Of a DNA stretch of 60,130 nt, positions 18,336 to 28,497 are shown piece after piece (position 1 is the first letter of the stretch; each line of letters starts with the position of its first letter). A program made the translations under genes and the position numbers. The notes beneath the pieces are model-generated. The model had not been told where the DNA came from and ran no database searches. It saw only the letters and a list, made by a program, of their open reading frames with translations. Source of the DNA: an uncultured Coriobacteriaceae bacterium (lineage in GTDB: Bacteria; Actinomycetota; Coriobacteriia; Coriobacteriales; Atopobiaceae); contig CADALE010000015.1 in the NCBI GenBank assembly GCA_902788705.1, positions 1 to 60,130 on the forward strand, given 5' to 3'.

Positions 18336-19928
18336 CTATTCGTTGCGCCTGCGCAGCCAGTCGCGCCCCGCCACGATGGCGATGCCCACCCAGGCAACCA
18401 CCAACACGCCGATCAGCGCCTTGGAGGCCGTGGGAAGCGGTCCCAGCGCCTCCTTGTCCGCCCCTACCGTGGCGCCACCCAGCTGGTCAAGGTGGTACAG
18501 CGCCAGCACGTCATCAAACATGCTCTCGAGGTAGGCGTCGTCCACCGTCTCCTTGCGGCGCACGCTCTTGGCCACGTTCTCGATCAGCTGGCCAGCGGCG
18601 TCGCGCAGCGAGGTGGAGCCGTTGAACACCGGCGTCACGAAGGTATTGGCCGCGTTGTCCAGCAGCACGCGGGTGGCCTCGATCTTCACCGCGTAGTGCT
18701 CCTGGTTGTCCTCGCCCGCGCGCGCCAGGTAGTCCTGGTACTCGGGGGCCTCCTGCGCCTTGGTGGTAACCGGCACGTAGCCCTCGGTCTGGGCGTAGGC
18801 AATCTGCACGTCGTTGGTAAGCAGGTACTGGGCAAACAGCCACGAGGCCAGCACCTCGTCGGAGTCCTCCTTGTTGAACACGCAGATGGACGGGCCCTGG
18901 CTGATCATCTGCGGGCTGCTTGGGTCGTACTGCGGCACCATGCGCACAGCCGTCTCGAACTGCACCAGCTTGTCGGGGCTGATGTCCACCAGCGGCGCGT
19001 CGCTGCCCATCCAGGTGGCGCCGGCTGACGAGTCGATGGCAAAGATGCACTGGCCCGCGTTGAGGAAGTTGGCCGGGTAGCCGCTGATCTTGAAGGTCGA
19101 GAACGCACCGGTGCCCGCATGCTGGGCCACCGTGTACAGGATGTCCTTGGTGTCGTCGTTGAAGATCTGAATCTGCCCGTCGTCGGTGGAGTAGCCGGCG
19201 CCGCGCTGACGCAGCATCTGGATCATCATGTTGTCGGTGGACTTGTCGATGAACGGAATCAGCACCTGCTGGCCGTTGACCGCATAGGTGCCGTCGGCGT
19301 TCTTGGCCGTGGCAGCCTCGGACACCTCCCACACGAAGTCCCAGGTAAGCACATCGGGCAGCTCGAATCCCAGCGCCTCCACGTAGGTCTTGTTGACATA
19401 GCAGATCTCGGTCGAGCGCATGTAGGGGATGGCGTAGTGCGCCCCGTCAAGCACGCACTCGTCCAAAAACTGCGGCACGATCTGGGCCTGCGTGGGGCCG
19501 TCAAAGGCCAGCTCCGAGCCACCAAGACCATAGCGCCCGTCGGCAAACAGGTCGTCGAGCGGCACCACGATGTTGGTGCCGGTCATGTAGGTGGCAATGT
19601 GGTCGGGGTAGGTGATGCACACGTTGGGCGTGGTGCCCGTGGCGATGTTGGTGATGACGTCGTTGTAGATCTTGCCGTAGTCGGTGTACAGGCGCATGTT
19701 CACGTGCACGTTGGGATACAGCGCCTCGAAGTCGGCGATGGCGTCCTCGTAGATCTTGGTCTGGGTCTTGTTGGTGTCGTTCTTGGCCCAGAAGGTTATC
19801 TCGTAGTCGCGGCTGGCATCCCACTGCTCCGGCACCTCGAAGGCCGGCAGGCCCTGCGAGCCATGGCAGGCCGTCAGGAACGACACGCAGACAAGCGCCG
19901 TCAGCAGGCGCTGCAGTAGCTTCTTCAT
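18336..19928 (-). CDS. ABC sugar-type solute-binding lipoprotein with C-terminal TM helix
   Basis: A 530-aa family 1 extracellular solute-binding protein. It has a lipobox (SFLTACHG), then YEITFWAKNDTNKTQTKIYE and the usual two-lobe pattern with GTTPNVCITYPDHIATYM. After the binding domain it carries a clear transmembrane helix (ALIGVLVVAWVGIAIVAG) and a basic tail near the end, which is unusual because the lipid already anchors it. I chose ATG 19928, with AAGGG nine bases upstream. The ATG at 19937 overlaps the permease stop. It delivers sugar to the permeases encoded upstream. Confidence 0.88.
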   Translation of the reverse strand: MKKLLQRLLTALVCVSFLTACHGSQGLPAFEVPEQWDASRDYEITFWAKNDTNKTQTKIYEDAIADFEALYPNVHVNMRLYTDYGKIYNDVITNIATGTTPNVCITYPDHIATYMTGTNIVVPLDDLFADGRYGLGGSELAFDGPTQAQIVPQFLDECVLDGAHYAIPYMRSTEICYVNKTYVEALGFELPDVLTWDFVWEVSEAATAKNADGTYAVNGQQVLIPFIDKSTDNMMIQMLRQRGAGYSTDDGQIQIFNDDTKDILYTVAQHAGTGAFSTFKISGYPANFLNAGQCIFAIDSSAGATWMGSDAPLVDISPDKLVQFETAVRMVPQYDPSSPQMISQGPSICVFNKEDSDEVLASWLFAQYLLTNDVQIAYAQTEGYVPVTTKAQEAPEYQDYLARAGEDNQEHYAVKIEATRVLLDNAANTFVTPVFNGSTSLRDAAGQLIENVAKSVRRKETVDDAYLESMFDDVLALYHLDQLGGATVGADKEALGPLPTASKALIGVLVVAWVGIAIVAGRDWLRRRNE

Positions 19929-19933
19929 GCCCA

Positions 19934-20806
19934 TCATCCCTTCGTACCGCCGCGCGAGACGCCCTCCATGATCTTCTTGCGGAAGATCAGGAACAGCACG
20001 ATCAGCGGCACGGAGATGACCACCACCGCAGCCATCATTGCCGGGATGTTCTCGCGTCCGAAGCCGTTCTCGCGGATCTCCTGGATGCCGTTGGAAACCA
20101 GGAAGTACAGCTCGTTGTCGGTGATGAGGCGCGGCCACACGTAGCTGTTCCAGCACTCGATCACCTTCAGCAGCACCACCGTCACGATAGTGGGGCGGCA
20201 GATGGGAATCATCACCTTCATGAGGTACTTGAAGTCGCTGCAGCCGTCCACCTTGGCGGCCTTGTACAGGTCGTCAGGAATCTGGTCGAAGTTCTCCTTC
20301 AGCAGGTAGATGTAGAACACCGACGTCACGCTGGGCAGGATGAGGCCCAGGAAGGTGTTGCGCAGGCCCCAGTTGGTGATGGTCACGAAGTTGGTGATGA
20401 CCACCAGCTCGTTGGGGATCATCATCAGCGAGAGGAAGGCCGTGAACAGCAGGTCCTTGCCCGCGAAGTCAAGCCGCGAGAAGGCGAAGGCCGCCAGCAC
20501 GATGACCACCAGCATGAGCGCCGTGGTGATGCCCGTGAAGATGACGGTGTTCATGAAGTAGCGGGCCAGCGGCACCGCCGTGAAGGCGTCCACGTAGTTT
20601 TGCAGCGTGGGGCTGGTGGTGTACAGCAGCGGCACGTACTCGGCGTTGTACGAGCCGTAGCTCTTGATGGAGGTGAGCACCATCCAATAGAAGGGGAACA
20701 GCACGATGAGGGCCCACAGCGTAAGCAGCGTGTAGGTCACCCCCATGCGTATCTTCCGAGCGCGTTCGAAGGCGCGCTGCTCCTGGTCTTGAGTCACGTC
20801 GCTCAT
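19934..20806 (-). CDS. ABC sugar permease, MalG/UgpE type
   Basis: A 290-aa inner-membrane permease with six hydrophobic segments. The EAA loop that contacts the ATPase is visible as QIPDDLYKAAKVDGCSDFKYL. The first segment is VTYTLLTLWALIVLFPFYW. It overlaps its neighbour upstream by ATGA at 20803-20806 and ends where the binding-protein gene begins, so the whole transporter is one translational unit. It pairs with the permease at 20803 to form the channel. Confidence 0.93.
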   Translation of the reverse strand: MSDVTQDQEQRAFERARKIRMGVTYTLLTLWALIVLFPFYWMVLTSIKSYGSYNAEYVPLLYTTSPTLQNYVDAFTAVPLARYFMNTVIFTGITTALMLVVIVLAAFAFSRLDFAGKDLLFTAFLSLMMIPNELVVITNFVTITNWGLRNTFLGLILPSVTSVFYIYLLKENFDQIPDDLYKAAKVDGCSDFKYLMKVMIPICRPTIVTVVLLKVIECWNSYVWPRLITDNELYFLVSNGIQEIRENGFGRENIPAMMAAVVVISVPLIVLFLIFRKKIMEGVSRGGTKG

Positions 20807-21692
20807 GAGGTCTGCACGCTCCTTCGCTGAATCAGGAGGTTGATGACGGTGATGGTGAGCACGATGGCAAACAGCACGAGGGCCGCCGCCGAGGCGTAGC
20901 TGGGATAGCCGCCGCCGTCGCCGTACAGCATGTCGTACACGTAGCCCACGATGGTGTTCATGCCGGCCGCGTTGAGGTTGGTGCCAAAGATAGCCACCAC
21001 GTCGCCGTAGGCCTTGAAGGCGCCGATGAAGCCCGTGATGATCAGGTAGAAGATCATGGGGCTGATCATGGGCAGCGTGATCTTGTAGAAGATGCGCCAG
21101 CTGCTGGTGCCGTCCACCTTGGCCGCCTTGTAGTAGTCGGGGTTGACGCTGGCCAGCGCGCTCGTGAGGATGAGCACCTTGAACGGCATGACCACCCACA
21201 CGGTGTAGATGCACATCACGGTCATCTTCGCCCAGTACGGGCCGTCGATGAAGTCGACGGAGCTGCCGCCAAACAGGTGGATGATCTGGTTGACGAAGCC
21301 GTCGGTGTAGGCCGTCTTCTGGAAGAGGATCATGAACACCAGGCCCACGGCCAGCGTGTTGGTAACGTACGGCAGGAAGAAGATGGTCTGGTACAGCTCC
21401 TGCAGCTTCTTGATGGAGCTGAGGCCCACGCTGATGAGCAGCGCAAGGCCCGTGGAAAGCGGCACCGTGATGATGACCAGGATGAAGGTGTTCTTGAGCG
21501 CCTGGATGAAGTAGGTGTCACGCAGCACGTAGCTGAAGTTGTAGGTGCCCGTGCCAAAGAAGGTCTGCGAGGCCGAGTTGTAGCCCTCCTCGAACGAGTA
21601 CACCACCACGTCGAAGAGCGGGTACACCACGAACACGCCCAGGAAGGCTATGGCTGGTATCAGGTACAGCCAGCCCTTCATGCTCCGAGTGT

Positions 21693-21696
<4 letters not shown>
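20803..21696 (-). CDS. ABC sugar permease, MalF/UgpA type
   Basis: A 297-aa permease with six hydrophobic segments starting at WLYLIPAIAFLGVFVVYPLF and an EAA loop NPDYYKAAKVDGTSSWRIF. It overlaps the ATPase gene upstream by ATGA (21693-21696) and the second permease downstream in the same way. Length and order match carbohydrate uptake class 1 (CUT1) transporters. The sugar cannot be read from sequence. Confidence 0.93.
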
Positions 21697-22880
<1,184 letters not shown>

Positions 22881-23007
22881 GGGTCCCTTCCTCTGTGTGG
22901 AGCGGAGCCAGACAAGGCCAATTGTAATGACAGAGGTGGGTCTGGGACCTCACGTCTTCGGGTTGTTTGCCAAACGTTATCGGCGAGGCGGGTTGGGGCT
23001 TCGTTGG

Positions 23008-23091
23008 GGTACGGCTGGGGACGTACCGTAACGGCGTCCAAGGCCCAAATACGGGGGACCGAACCCGCTACGGTACGTCCCCAGCCGTACC
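23008..23091. repeat. 23-bp perfect inverted repeat
   Basis: Arms 23008-23030 and 23069-23091 are exact reverse complements (core GGCTGGGGACGTACC). It lies in the 277-base gap between the transporter and the E1-like gene, which otherwise holds nothing I recognise. The TGGGGACGTA core is close to GTGGGGACGTA of the palindromes at 24511 and 28498. Confidence 0.88.
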
Positions 23092-23157
23092 ATAAGTGAA
23101 GACGGGCCGCCGGGAAACACCCCCAACGACCCGTCGTCTCCCCTAGTCCCCACGCAC

Positions 23158-24417
23158 CTACTCGGCGGCCGCAGCCTCGCCCGCGTCCTCGTGACCCTCG
23201 GCTCCGTGGGCTGCACCCGCGCCGCAGTGCGGGCAATCCGCGCGCTTGTTCACCTGCAGGTTATGCGTCACCTGCAGCGGGTGCTCGAAGATGCCCGCCA
23301 TCTCGCCGCCGATGTTGGTGGCGTTGGTGTTGCACACCCACGTGTACTGCTGCAGGTAGCCCAGCACACGCTGGGTGTAGTTGGGGTTGTCGCGGTTCAG
23401 CAGGTCAAGGCCCACCTTCACCGCCACGCAGTTCACGAAGTCGATGTCGGCCGCGATGCCCGGCTCGAACGACAGCGTGTCCTCGTCCTCCTGCGTGCCA
23501 AAGTAGTGGTTGTGCGCGTCGGGGCGCTCGCTGTCGTCGATCATGCCGCCAAAGGCGCACTCGTAGCAGGCCAGGTCGTGGCCGCTCTGCCAGTAGAACA
23601 CCTCGCCGGCGTATGCGCGCGTCCAGCAGCCCACGGCCACGAACGAGGAGTCCGTACGGCAGGCCAGCTCGTTGGCGTAGGCGGACGAGGCACGGTTGTC
23701 GCCGCCGCCCACGATGAGGGTGTCACGACCCAGGTAGGGCATGATCTCGTCGTCCAGCATGTCCTGGATGGCGCCGCGGAAGGTAATCACCTCGGCATGC
23801 GGGTTGATGTTAAGCACGCGGTCGCGCACGGCATCAACCTTGTAGCGGCCCAGATCATCGAAACCGCACTGGTGGCGGCACACGTTGTGGATCTCGAGCG
23901 TGTCGGTATCGATGAGCACGAAGCGCCCCACGCCCGAGCGGGCCATCTGCATGGCGTAGTACGAGCCCACGCTGCCCACGCCCACCAGCACCACGGTCTT
24001 GTCCAGCATCACGTCGCTCTCCAGGAGGCCGGTGTTGCGGGACAGGAGCCGGTCGGTGAGGTCGTAGCGCTTGATGCGCACCGGACGAAGCGCGCCGCCG
24101 TCCTTCACCTGCAGCTGCAGCTGACCGTCCACCATGCGACCAATGACCTGCAGGTTAGCAAGGGTGTCCGCATCCGCCTCCTCGTCGTCGGCAAGCACGT
24201 GGCCAATCACCGTGGAGCCGCGGACGCCGTCAGTGTCGAACACGTAGATGGACTCGTTGCCCTTGCGCACGAAGCCCACGAGGTCGCCGGTGGCGGCGTA
24301 GTCGCCAGGAACGTAGGCCTTCCAGTCGGTGTCCTTGAGGGCAGTCATGCCCTGCGCGCCGAAGTTGGCCAGGAAGCTGTCGATGAGGGACTGGTCGGGG
24401 GTGGCGAAGACGCTCAT
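23158..24417 (-). CDS. ThiF/E1-like ubiquitin-activating-type enzyme
   Basis: A 419-aa protein. An unrecognised N-terminal domain (1-130) precedes a ThiF/E1 fold: the ATP loop VLVGVGSVGS (about 143-152), D170/D172, N178/R181, K193 and GGGDNR (237-242). C284/C287 (CYEC) and C395/C398 (CPHC) make the structural zinc site. C264 in VAVGCWTR is a candidate for the thioester Cys. E1 enzymes adenylate the C-terminus of a ubiquitin-like protein and pass it to E2 or sulfur carriers. The JAMM/E2 genes lie just upstream in the same direction, which favours protein conjugation over thiamine or cofactor synthesis. No ubiquitin-like protein was found. Confidence 0.88.
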   Translation of the reverse strand: MSVFATPDQSLIDSFLANFGAQGMTALKDTDWKAYVPGDYAATGDLVGFVRKGNESIYVFDTDGVRGSTVIGHVLADDEEADADTLANLQVIGRMVDGQLQLQVKDGGALRPVRIKRYDLTDRLLSRNTGLLESDVMLDKTVVLVGVGSVGSYYAMQMARSGVGRFVLIDTDTLEIHNVCRHQCGFDDLGRYKVDAVRDRVLNINPHAEVITFRGAIQDMLDDEIMPYLGRDTLIVGGGDNRASSAYANELACRTDSSFVAVGCWTRAYAGEVFYWQSGHDLACYECAFGGMIDDSERPDAHNHYFGTQEDEDTLSFEPGIAADIDFVNCVAVKVGLDLLNRDNPNYTQRVLGYLQQYTWVCNTNATNIGGEMAGIFEHPLQVTHNLQVNKRADCPHCGAGAAHGAEGHEDAGEAAAAE

Positions 24418-24510
24418 GCCGTTTCCTTTCGAAGATGCGTTCGTATGGATGACAGTATCCCTCGCCTACCTGCGCCTTCGTTGCGCATCAAGGGCCGAGT
24501 GCCGGACGGT

Positions 24511-24613
24511 GGGGACGCGGGACAGTGGGGACGTAGCACTTTGTCCGGGCTAGCTAAGCTCGTACTTTGCTTAGCCCGGACAAAGTGCTACGTCCCCACT
24601 GTCCCGCGTCCCC
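24511..24613. repeat. 42-bp perfect inverted repeat, GTGGGGACGTAGCAC family, copy 1
   Basis: Arms 24511-24552 and 24572-24613 are exact reverse complements. The inner 30 or so bases of each arm recur at 28498-28585. It lies between the E1-like and JAMM genes, within a 254-base gap with no gene. Confidence 0.95.
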
Positions 24614-24671
24614 GCTGCCCGGCCTCCCCGGCTGCTTCGCGCCGCTGCCTGGCCTCGATGCCAGATCGCGG

Positions 24672-26105
24672 CTAGCGCCAGTCCCTTGCGTTCACGTCGG
24701 CCATCGTGGCCATCTGCAGCAGCTCGGGACGGTCGAAGAGCTCGTCGCCCACCTCCACGTCCACCGTGGTGTAGCGCATGCGTCGCCCGTCCTGCTGGGC
24801 AAAGTAGAAGGTCATCCGGAAGTCGGGGTCGTAGTTGACCAGGCCGGAGATGCACCCGTTTGCCGGGCAGGTGTCCACGTACTGCCAGTTGGTCACGTCG
24901 TCGGTTCCGCTGAAGCGGTCAAGCGATCCAGGATGGCGGTGCCACATGCCCAAGAACACGAGCGGGTGACGGTACAGGCGCGAGGTGACGGCTATGACGT
25001 GGTTCTCGTAGTTCTCGTCGGCCTCGTGGTAGGCAACCTGGAACACGCCGTTCCAACCGGGGTCGCACGCCTCGATGACGTACCAGGTGCCGTTGTCGTA
25101 GTGGCCAAGCAGCAGGCCACCGGTCTCGGTGCTGATGCGCGCCTGGGTCTCGGTGTAGATCTGCGCGAAGGCGCGGCTGGACATCACGATGCGCTGGCAG
25201 TCACGCGGGGGCACGAGCCCACGCGAGGCTCGTCCGTCCTGGAAGATGGCGCTGCCCAGGTTGATCTGGCGGCGGCTTGAGACCTGCGCAAGGCGGCTGT
25301 CCCCCTGCGCGTAGCCATAGCCCTGGTAGGCGTCGTAACGCTGGTCACCCCACTGCGTAGCATTGCGCTGCTGGCGGAAGACCCTCGCCTTCTGGGCCAT
25401 CACGCCGCGCTCCCAGCGCTTGGCCAGGCGAACCATCGACTGGGTAAGCGGCCGCTTGCTGACGCCATTGCAGTAGCTCACGTACTCGCGATAGAAGCCG
25501 TCGTCGCAGATGTAGCACATGCCACTCTCGTCGACATGCTGACGGATGGAGGTGACCAGCCCAAGCTGGCCGCACTCTTCGATGCTGGGCGACACGAGGT
25601 ACACGCGTGCCGGGAGCTTGCGCCTGCCGGTGGGATGCGGGAACGAGCAGTCAAGGTACAGGAGGAAGTAGCACTCGCCGATGGCCAGCATCTGGGTAAG
25701 GCTTCCATCAGGCGCAATCGTGGGCGCGCTGGAGAAGGCCGACCCCGAGAGGAAGGCCGCCTCGCGGGTGCGCCACGCCTTGTTGACGGAGACCCACTGC
25801 GCAAGGGCGCGGCGCGGCTCGGGCTCCGGCGTAGGCTGGGGCTGGGCCGCAGGCTCGGGCTGAGGCTGGGCGGGCTCAGAAACGACGCCCTCGTTCTCGG
25901 CGTCGGTGGCCGGCTCATCCTCGGCCCAAGACCCATCCTCGGCCTGCTCCGCCTCGTTAGCAGCCTCGGACTCCCCCGAGAGCTCCTCGCGTGCCTCCTC
26001 GGTGACCGGCGTCTCAGTCTCGGGCGCCTCGGCTGCGGTCTCGCCGCTCGCCATGGCGGCGTCTTCGGTGATGGTGTCTTCGGGCACGGTGATGTGCAGG
26101 TGCAT
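24672..26105 (-). CDS. E2-like domain fused to a JAMM (JAB) metalloprotease
   Basis: A 477-aa protein. Residues 15-98 are an acidic, Pro-rich linker. Residues 100-240 look like an E2 (UBC) fold: strands with YFLLYLDCSF and KLPARVYLVSP, then QHVDESGMC (190-197), which parallels the HPN..G.iC of E2s with C197 as candidate thioester Cys, then helices. Residues 300-460 are a JAMM protease: E328 in TETGGLLLG, H389 and H391 in WHRHPG, S399 and D402. JAMM enzymes cut isopeptide or C-terminal peptide bonds of ubiquitin-like proteins. It lies between the second E2-like gene and the E1-like gene on the same strand. Confidence 0.85.
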   Translation of the reverse strand: MHLHITVPEDTITEDAAMASGETAAEAPETETPVTEEAREELSGESEAANEAEQAEDGSWAEDEPATDAENEGVVSEPAQPQPEPAAQPQPTPEPEPRRALAQWVSVNKAWRTREAAFLSGSAFSSAPTIAPDGSLTQMLAIGECYFLLYLDCSFPHPTGRRKLPARVYLVSPSIEECGQLGLVTSIRQHVDESGMCYICDDGFYREYVSYCNGVSKRPLTQSMVRLAKRWERGVMAQKARVFRQQRNATQWGDQRYDAYQGYGYAQGDSRLAQVSSRRQINLGSAIFQDGRASRGLVPPRDCQRIVMSSRAFAQIYTETQARISTETGGLLLGHYDNGTWYVIEACDPGWNGVFQVAYHEADENYENHVIAVTSRLYRHPLVFLGMWHRHPGSLDRFSGTDDVTNWQYVDTCPANGCISGLVNYDPDFRMTFYFAQQDGRRMRYTTVDVEVGDELFDRPELLQMATMADVNARDWR

Positions 26106-26162
26106 GGCGGGTCTCTCTTTCGTGGGCGCTTGGTCGGGCGTGGGTCAGGCTGGCGTGGGTAG

Positions 26163-27314
26163 CTACTCGTTGGCGCCGCGATGCCTCTGGAACTCGCTCC
26201 AGATCTCCTGGTCATGCAGGCCGTACTCGAAGTAGTTTACCCACACCATGGCCATGCGCAGGCACGCGGCCGCCGAGGTGACCTCCTCGCCCGCGCTGTG
26301 CCCGGCCTTGACCAGCTGGTAGTGCTGGGTGCACAGGTACATCTGGTCATCCTCGTCGCGCAGCATGTGCGGGATGAACTTGGGGGTGACGGAGGACGCC
26401 TCCACCATGCGGCGCATCTCGTCGTAGCTGGGCGACACGGGATAGAACTTGACCGAGCCACCCCAGCGCTTCTGGGGATGGTCGGCGTCGTACACCGCCA
26501 GGAAGGTCCAGTCCTTGCGCTCGCCCGCGATCTCGGGGCGGATGCGGATGGGCCAGAACATCTTGCCGTCGGGCAGGTAGCCAAACTGGGCATCGGGCTC
26601 GAAGGCGCGCATGGCCGCGATCTCGGCCTCCTGCAGGGCGGGGTTGGACTCGTACCACTGCGGGGCGGCCACCACCTGCTTGGGGCTGGGGGCGATGCGC
26701 TGGTTGCTGTTCACGGAGGAGCTGGCGGTGGGGGCGCCAGCGCCGGGGTTCACGATGGTGCCGTCGTTGTTGAGGAACACCACGTCGCTGCCGCGGTTGG
26801 CAAGCATCTGGCGCATCTGGGCGATCTGGTCGGCCACGGCGGAGTCGGCGGCAACCACCTGCTTGGGGGTGACGGCAACGCGGCGGTTGCTGTTCACGGA
26901 GGAGCTGGAGGTGGGGGCGCCAGCGCCGGGGTTCACGATGGTGCCGTCATTGTCCACGAACAGCGGGCCGCCGTCGTGGCTGGCAAGCTTGCGGCGCATC
27001 TCGGCGATCTGGTCGGACACGGCGGACGCGGCAACCACCTGGTGGGGCACGGCGGTCACGCGGGTGTCGGCGTCCACGGAAGAGCCCTGCTCGGCCGTGG
27101 GCTGGGCAAGGGTGACGCCATCGGGGCTGATGGTAACCTCCTCGCCCTGGGCGGCCGCCAGGCGCTCGCGGATGCGCGCGACCTGCTCGGACACGGTGGC
27201 CACGGGGTCATCGGCGGTGCCCTGGAAGGAGGGAGCCTGAGCGGCGGGGCTGTTGGTCACCTTGGTGCTCTTGGTGTTGTGGTCGGTGGCGGTCTGCTGG
27301 GCTACGAGGCTCAT
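26163..27314 (-). CDS. repeat protein with C-terminal E2-like domain
   Basis: A 383-aa protein. Residues 36-219 hold three units of about 61 aa, each a helix (VSDQIAEMRRKLAS) followed by a short beta part with DGTIVNPGAGAPT and a Ser/Asn linker ending PKQVVAA. Residues 225-383 resemble an E2 (UBC) fold: FGYLPDGKMFWPIRI, WTFLAVYDADHP, VKFYPVSPSYDEM, then HMLRDEDDQMYLC with C328 as candidate thioester Cys and a C-terminal helix. It is the first gene of the E2, E2-JAMM, E1 group. The repeats could be docking units. The E2 call is from pattern only and lacks the usual HPN. Confidence 0.65.
   Translation of the reverse strand: MSLVAQQTATDHNTKSTKVTNSPAAQAPSFQGTADDPVATVSEQVARIRERLAAAQGEEVTISPDGVTLAQPTAEQGSSVDADTRVTAVPHQVVAASAVSDQIAEMRRKLASHDGGPLFVDNDGTIVNPGAGAPTSSSSVNSNRRVAVTPKQVVAADSAVADQIAQMRQMLANRGSDVVFLNNDGTIVNPGAGAPTASSSVNSNQRIAPSPKQVVAAPQWYESNPALQEAEIAAMRAFEPDAQFGYLPDGKMFWPIRIRPEIAGERKDWTFLAVYDADHPQKRWGGSVKFYPVSPSYDEMRRMVEASSVTPKFIPHMLRDEDDQMYLCTQHYQLVKAGHSAGEEVTSAAACLRMAMVWVNYFEYGLHDQEIWSEFQRHRGANE
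26704..26950 (-). repeat. near-identical DNA repeats coding for the 61-aa units
   Basis: About 62 bases from 26704 (TTGCTGTTCACGGAGGAGCT onward) recur from 26887 with one change, an offset of 183 bases or 61 codons. The near identity, synonymous sites included, suggests recent duplication or gene conversion within the gene. Confidence 0.9.
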
Positions 27315-27534
27315 GCTGGTTCCTTTCCTTGTAGCTGGCCTGTTTTGATGGTCTCCACTCTACCGGTGCTGGCTCGGCCCTGTTTCGCAACGCGATCGGA
27401 CCATCCGGCCCGGTCGCGACGAGTGGCCCGGCCTCCTTTCGCAACGCGCGTGCGTACGCGCGCGATACGATGCGCAGCATCATGCAGACAGCAGCCGCGA
27501 CGAGAGGCGGCCAGGACCCAAGGAGGCATCCTCC

Positions 27535-27987
27535 ATGCGTTACGAGGTAGAGCCCGACGGAACCTTGCGCATCCTCGAGGATGACAAGCCCGCGCCCGAG
27601 CCGCGCAAGCCCTCCGGGCCGCGCGAGCCGCGTGGGACGGGCGTCTCGTTCATGGCGGTGGCGCACCACGTGTGCCATGCACTCGTCGTTCTGGCGATCG
27701 TGCTGGGCATCGTGGCCGGGCTCCTCTCCCCCCTCGGGCTGTGGGGCACTATCTCGAACGCAGCAAGTCGCGGCTGGGCGTCGCTGCTGTACCACCTCTC
27801 CAAGCTCGACATCCTGTACGGCCCGCGCTGGCTGCTGCAGCGCGTTGTCAGCCTGAGCTGGGACGGAATCGCGCTGTGGCTGATTGACCGCGGCTGGGCC
27901 ACCATCCAGTACCTGTGGGGCCTGCTGCTCGAGCTCCTCTCCTGGGCATGGGGCCTGCTCGCAGACCTGCTTGGCGCCATCCTCTAG
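27535..27987 (+). CDS. small membrane protein of unknown function
   Basis: A 150-aa protein: a polar N-terminus (residues 1-38, Pro/Arg-rich), one strong TM segment (HALVVLAIVLGIVAGLLSP) and several Trp-rich amphipathic or membrane-lying segments to the end (ATIQYLWGLLLELLSWAWGL). AAGGAGG precedes ATG 27535. It is divergent from the E2-like gene and followed by another membrane gene, so the two form a plus-strand pair inside block B. It might anchor the block B machinery; no family recognised. Confidence 0.7.
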   Translation: MRYEVEPDGTLRILEDDKPAPEPRKPSGPREPRGTGVSFMAVAHHVCHALVVLAIVLGIVAGLLSPLGLWGTISNAASRGWASLLYHLSKLDILYGPRWLLQRVVSLSWDGIALWLIDRGWATIQYLWGLLLELLSWAWGLLADLLGAIL

Positions 27988-28047
27988 CGGCACGGCCGCA
28001 CGCACCACCCGCAAGCCATCCGGACGTCACACGAAGGACGTGATCTC

Positions 28048-28488
28048 ATGAACATCCCCAACGTCGCCTACCTCGTCGCAATCTGCGCGGTGCGAGCCTC
28101 GGCGCTGCTGTCCGTCATCTCCGCGGTGAGGCTGGTGATCGCCGCGTGGAACGGCCGGGTGTCGGTGTCGCGCGTGTCCGACGACGACCTCGTGAGCCTC
28201 GCCCGCGAGCTTCGCACCGTGGCCATGGCCTTCGGCGTCCTGGTGTTTCTGGTGGCAGCCGACGGGATGTACGTGGCCGGGCTGCACCCCATCGCGGCAT
28301 GTGGTCGCCTGTGCACCGAGTATGCGGGCGGTATGGTGATCACGCTGGCGCTCACCTTCGTCTCCCGCCTGGTGGCTGCGCTGCGCAGCACCCGCACCAC
28401 CACGCTTGCCGGGCGCAGGGATGCTCTGGCCACGATGTCGTTTTGGGGCGCGGTAATAGGGATGTTCCTGGGCCTCATGCTTGCGTAA
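28048..28488 (+). CDS. small integral membrane protein of unknown function
   Basis: A 146-aa protein with about four hydrophobic segments (AYLVAICAVRASALLSVISA; TVAMAFGVLVFLVAADGMYV; GGMVITLALTFVSRLVAAL; ATMSFWGAVIGMFLGLMLA) and a short basic loop between TM3 and TM4. AAGGACG precedes the ATG at 28048. It follows the previous membrane gene by 60 bases on the same strand. I do not recognise a family. Confidence 0.7.
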   Translation: MNIPNVAYLVAICAVRASALLSVISAVRLVIAAWNGRVSVSRVSDDDLVSLARELRTVAMAFGVLVFLVAADGMYVAGLHPIAACGRLCTEYAGGMVITLALTFVSRLVAALRSTRTTTLAGRRDALATMSFWGAVIGMFLGLMLA

Positions 28489-28497
28489 GGGCATGGC

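Noticed and set aside
26704..26950. CRISPR-like repeat array
   Set aside because: The repeats are in-frame 183-base units inside a coding gene. I saw no CRISPR array or cas gene in the window.
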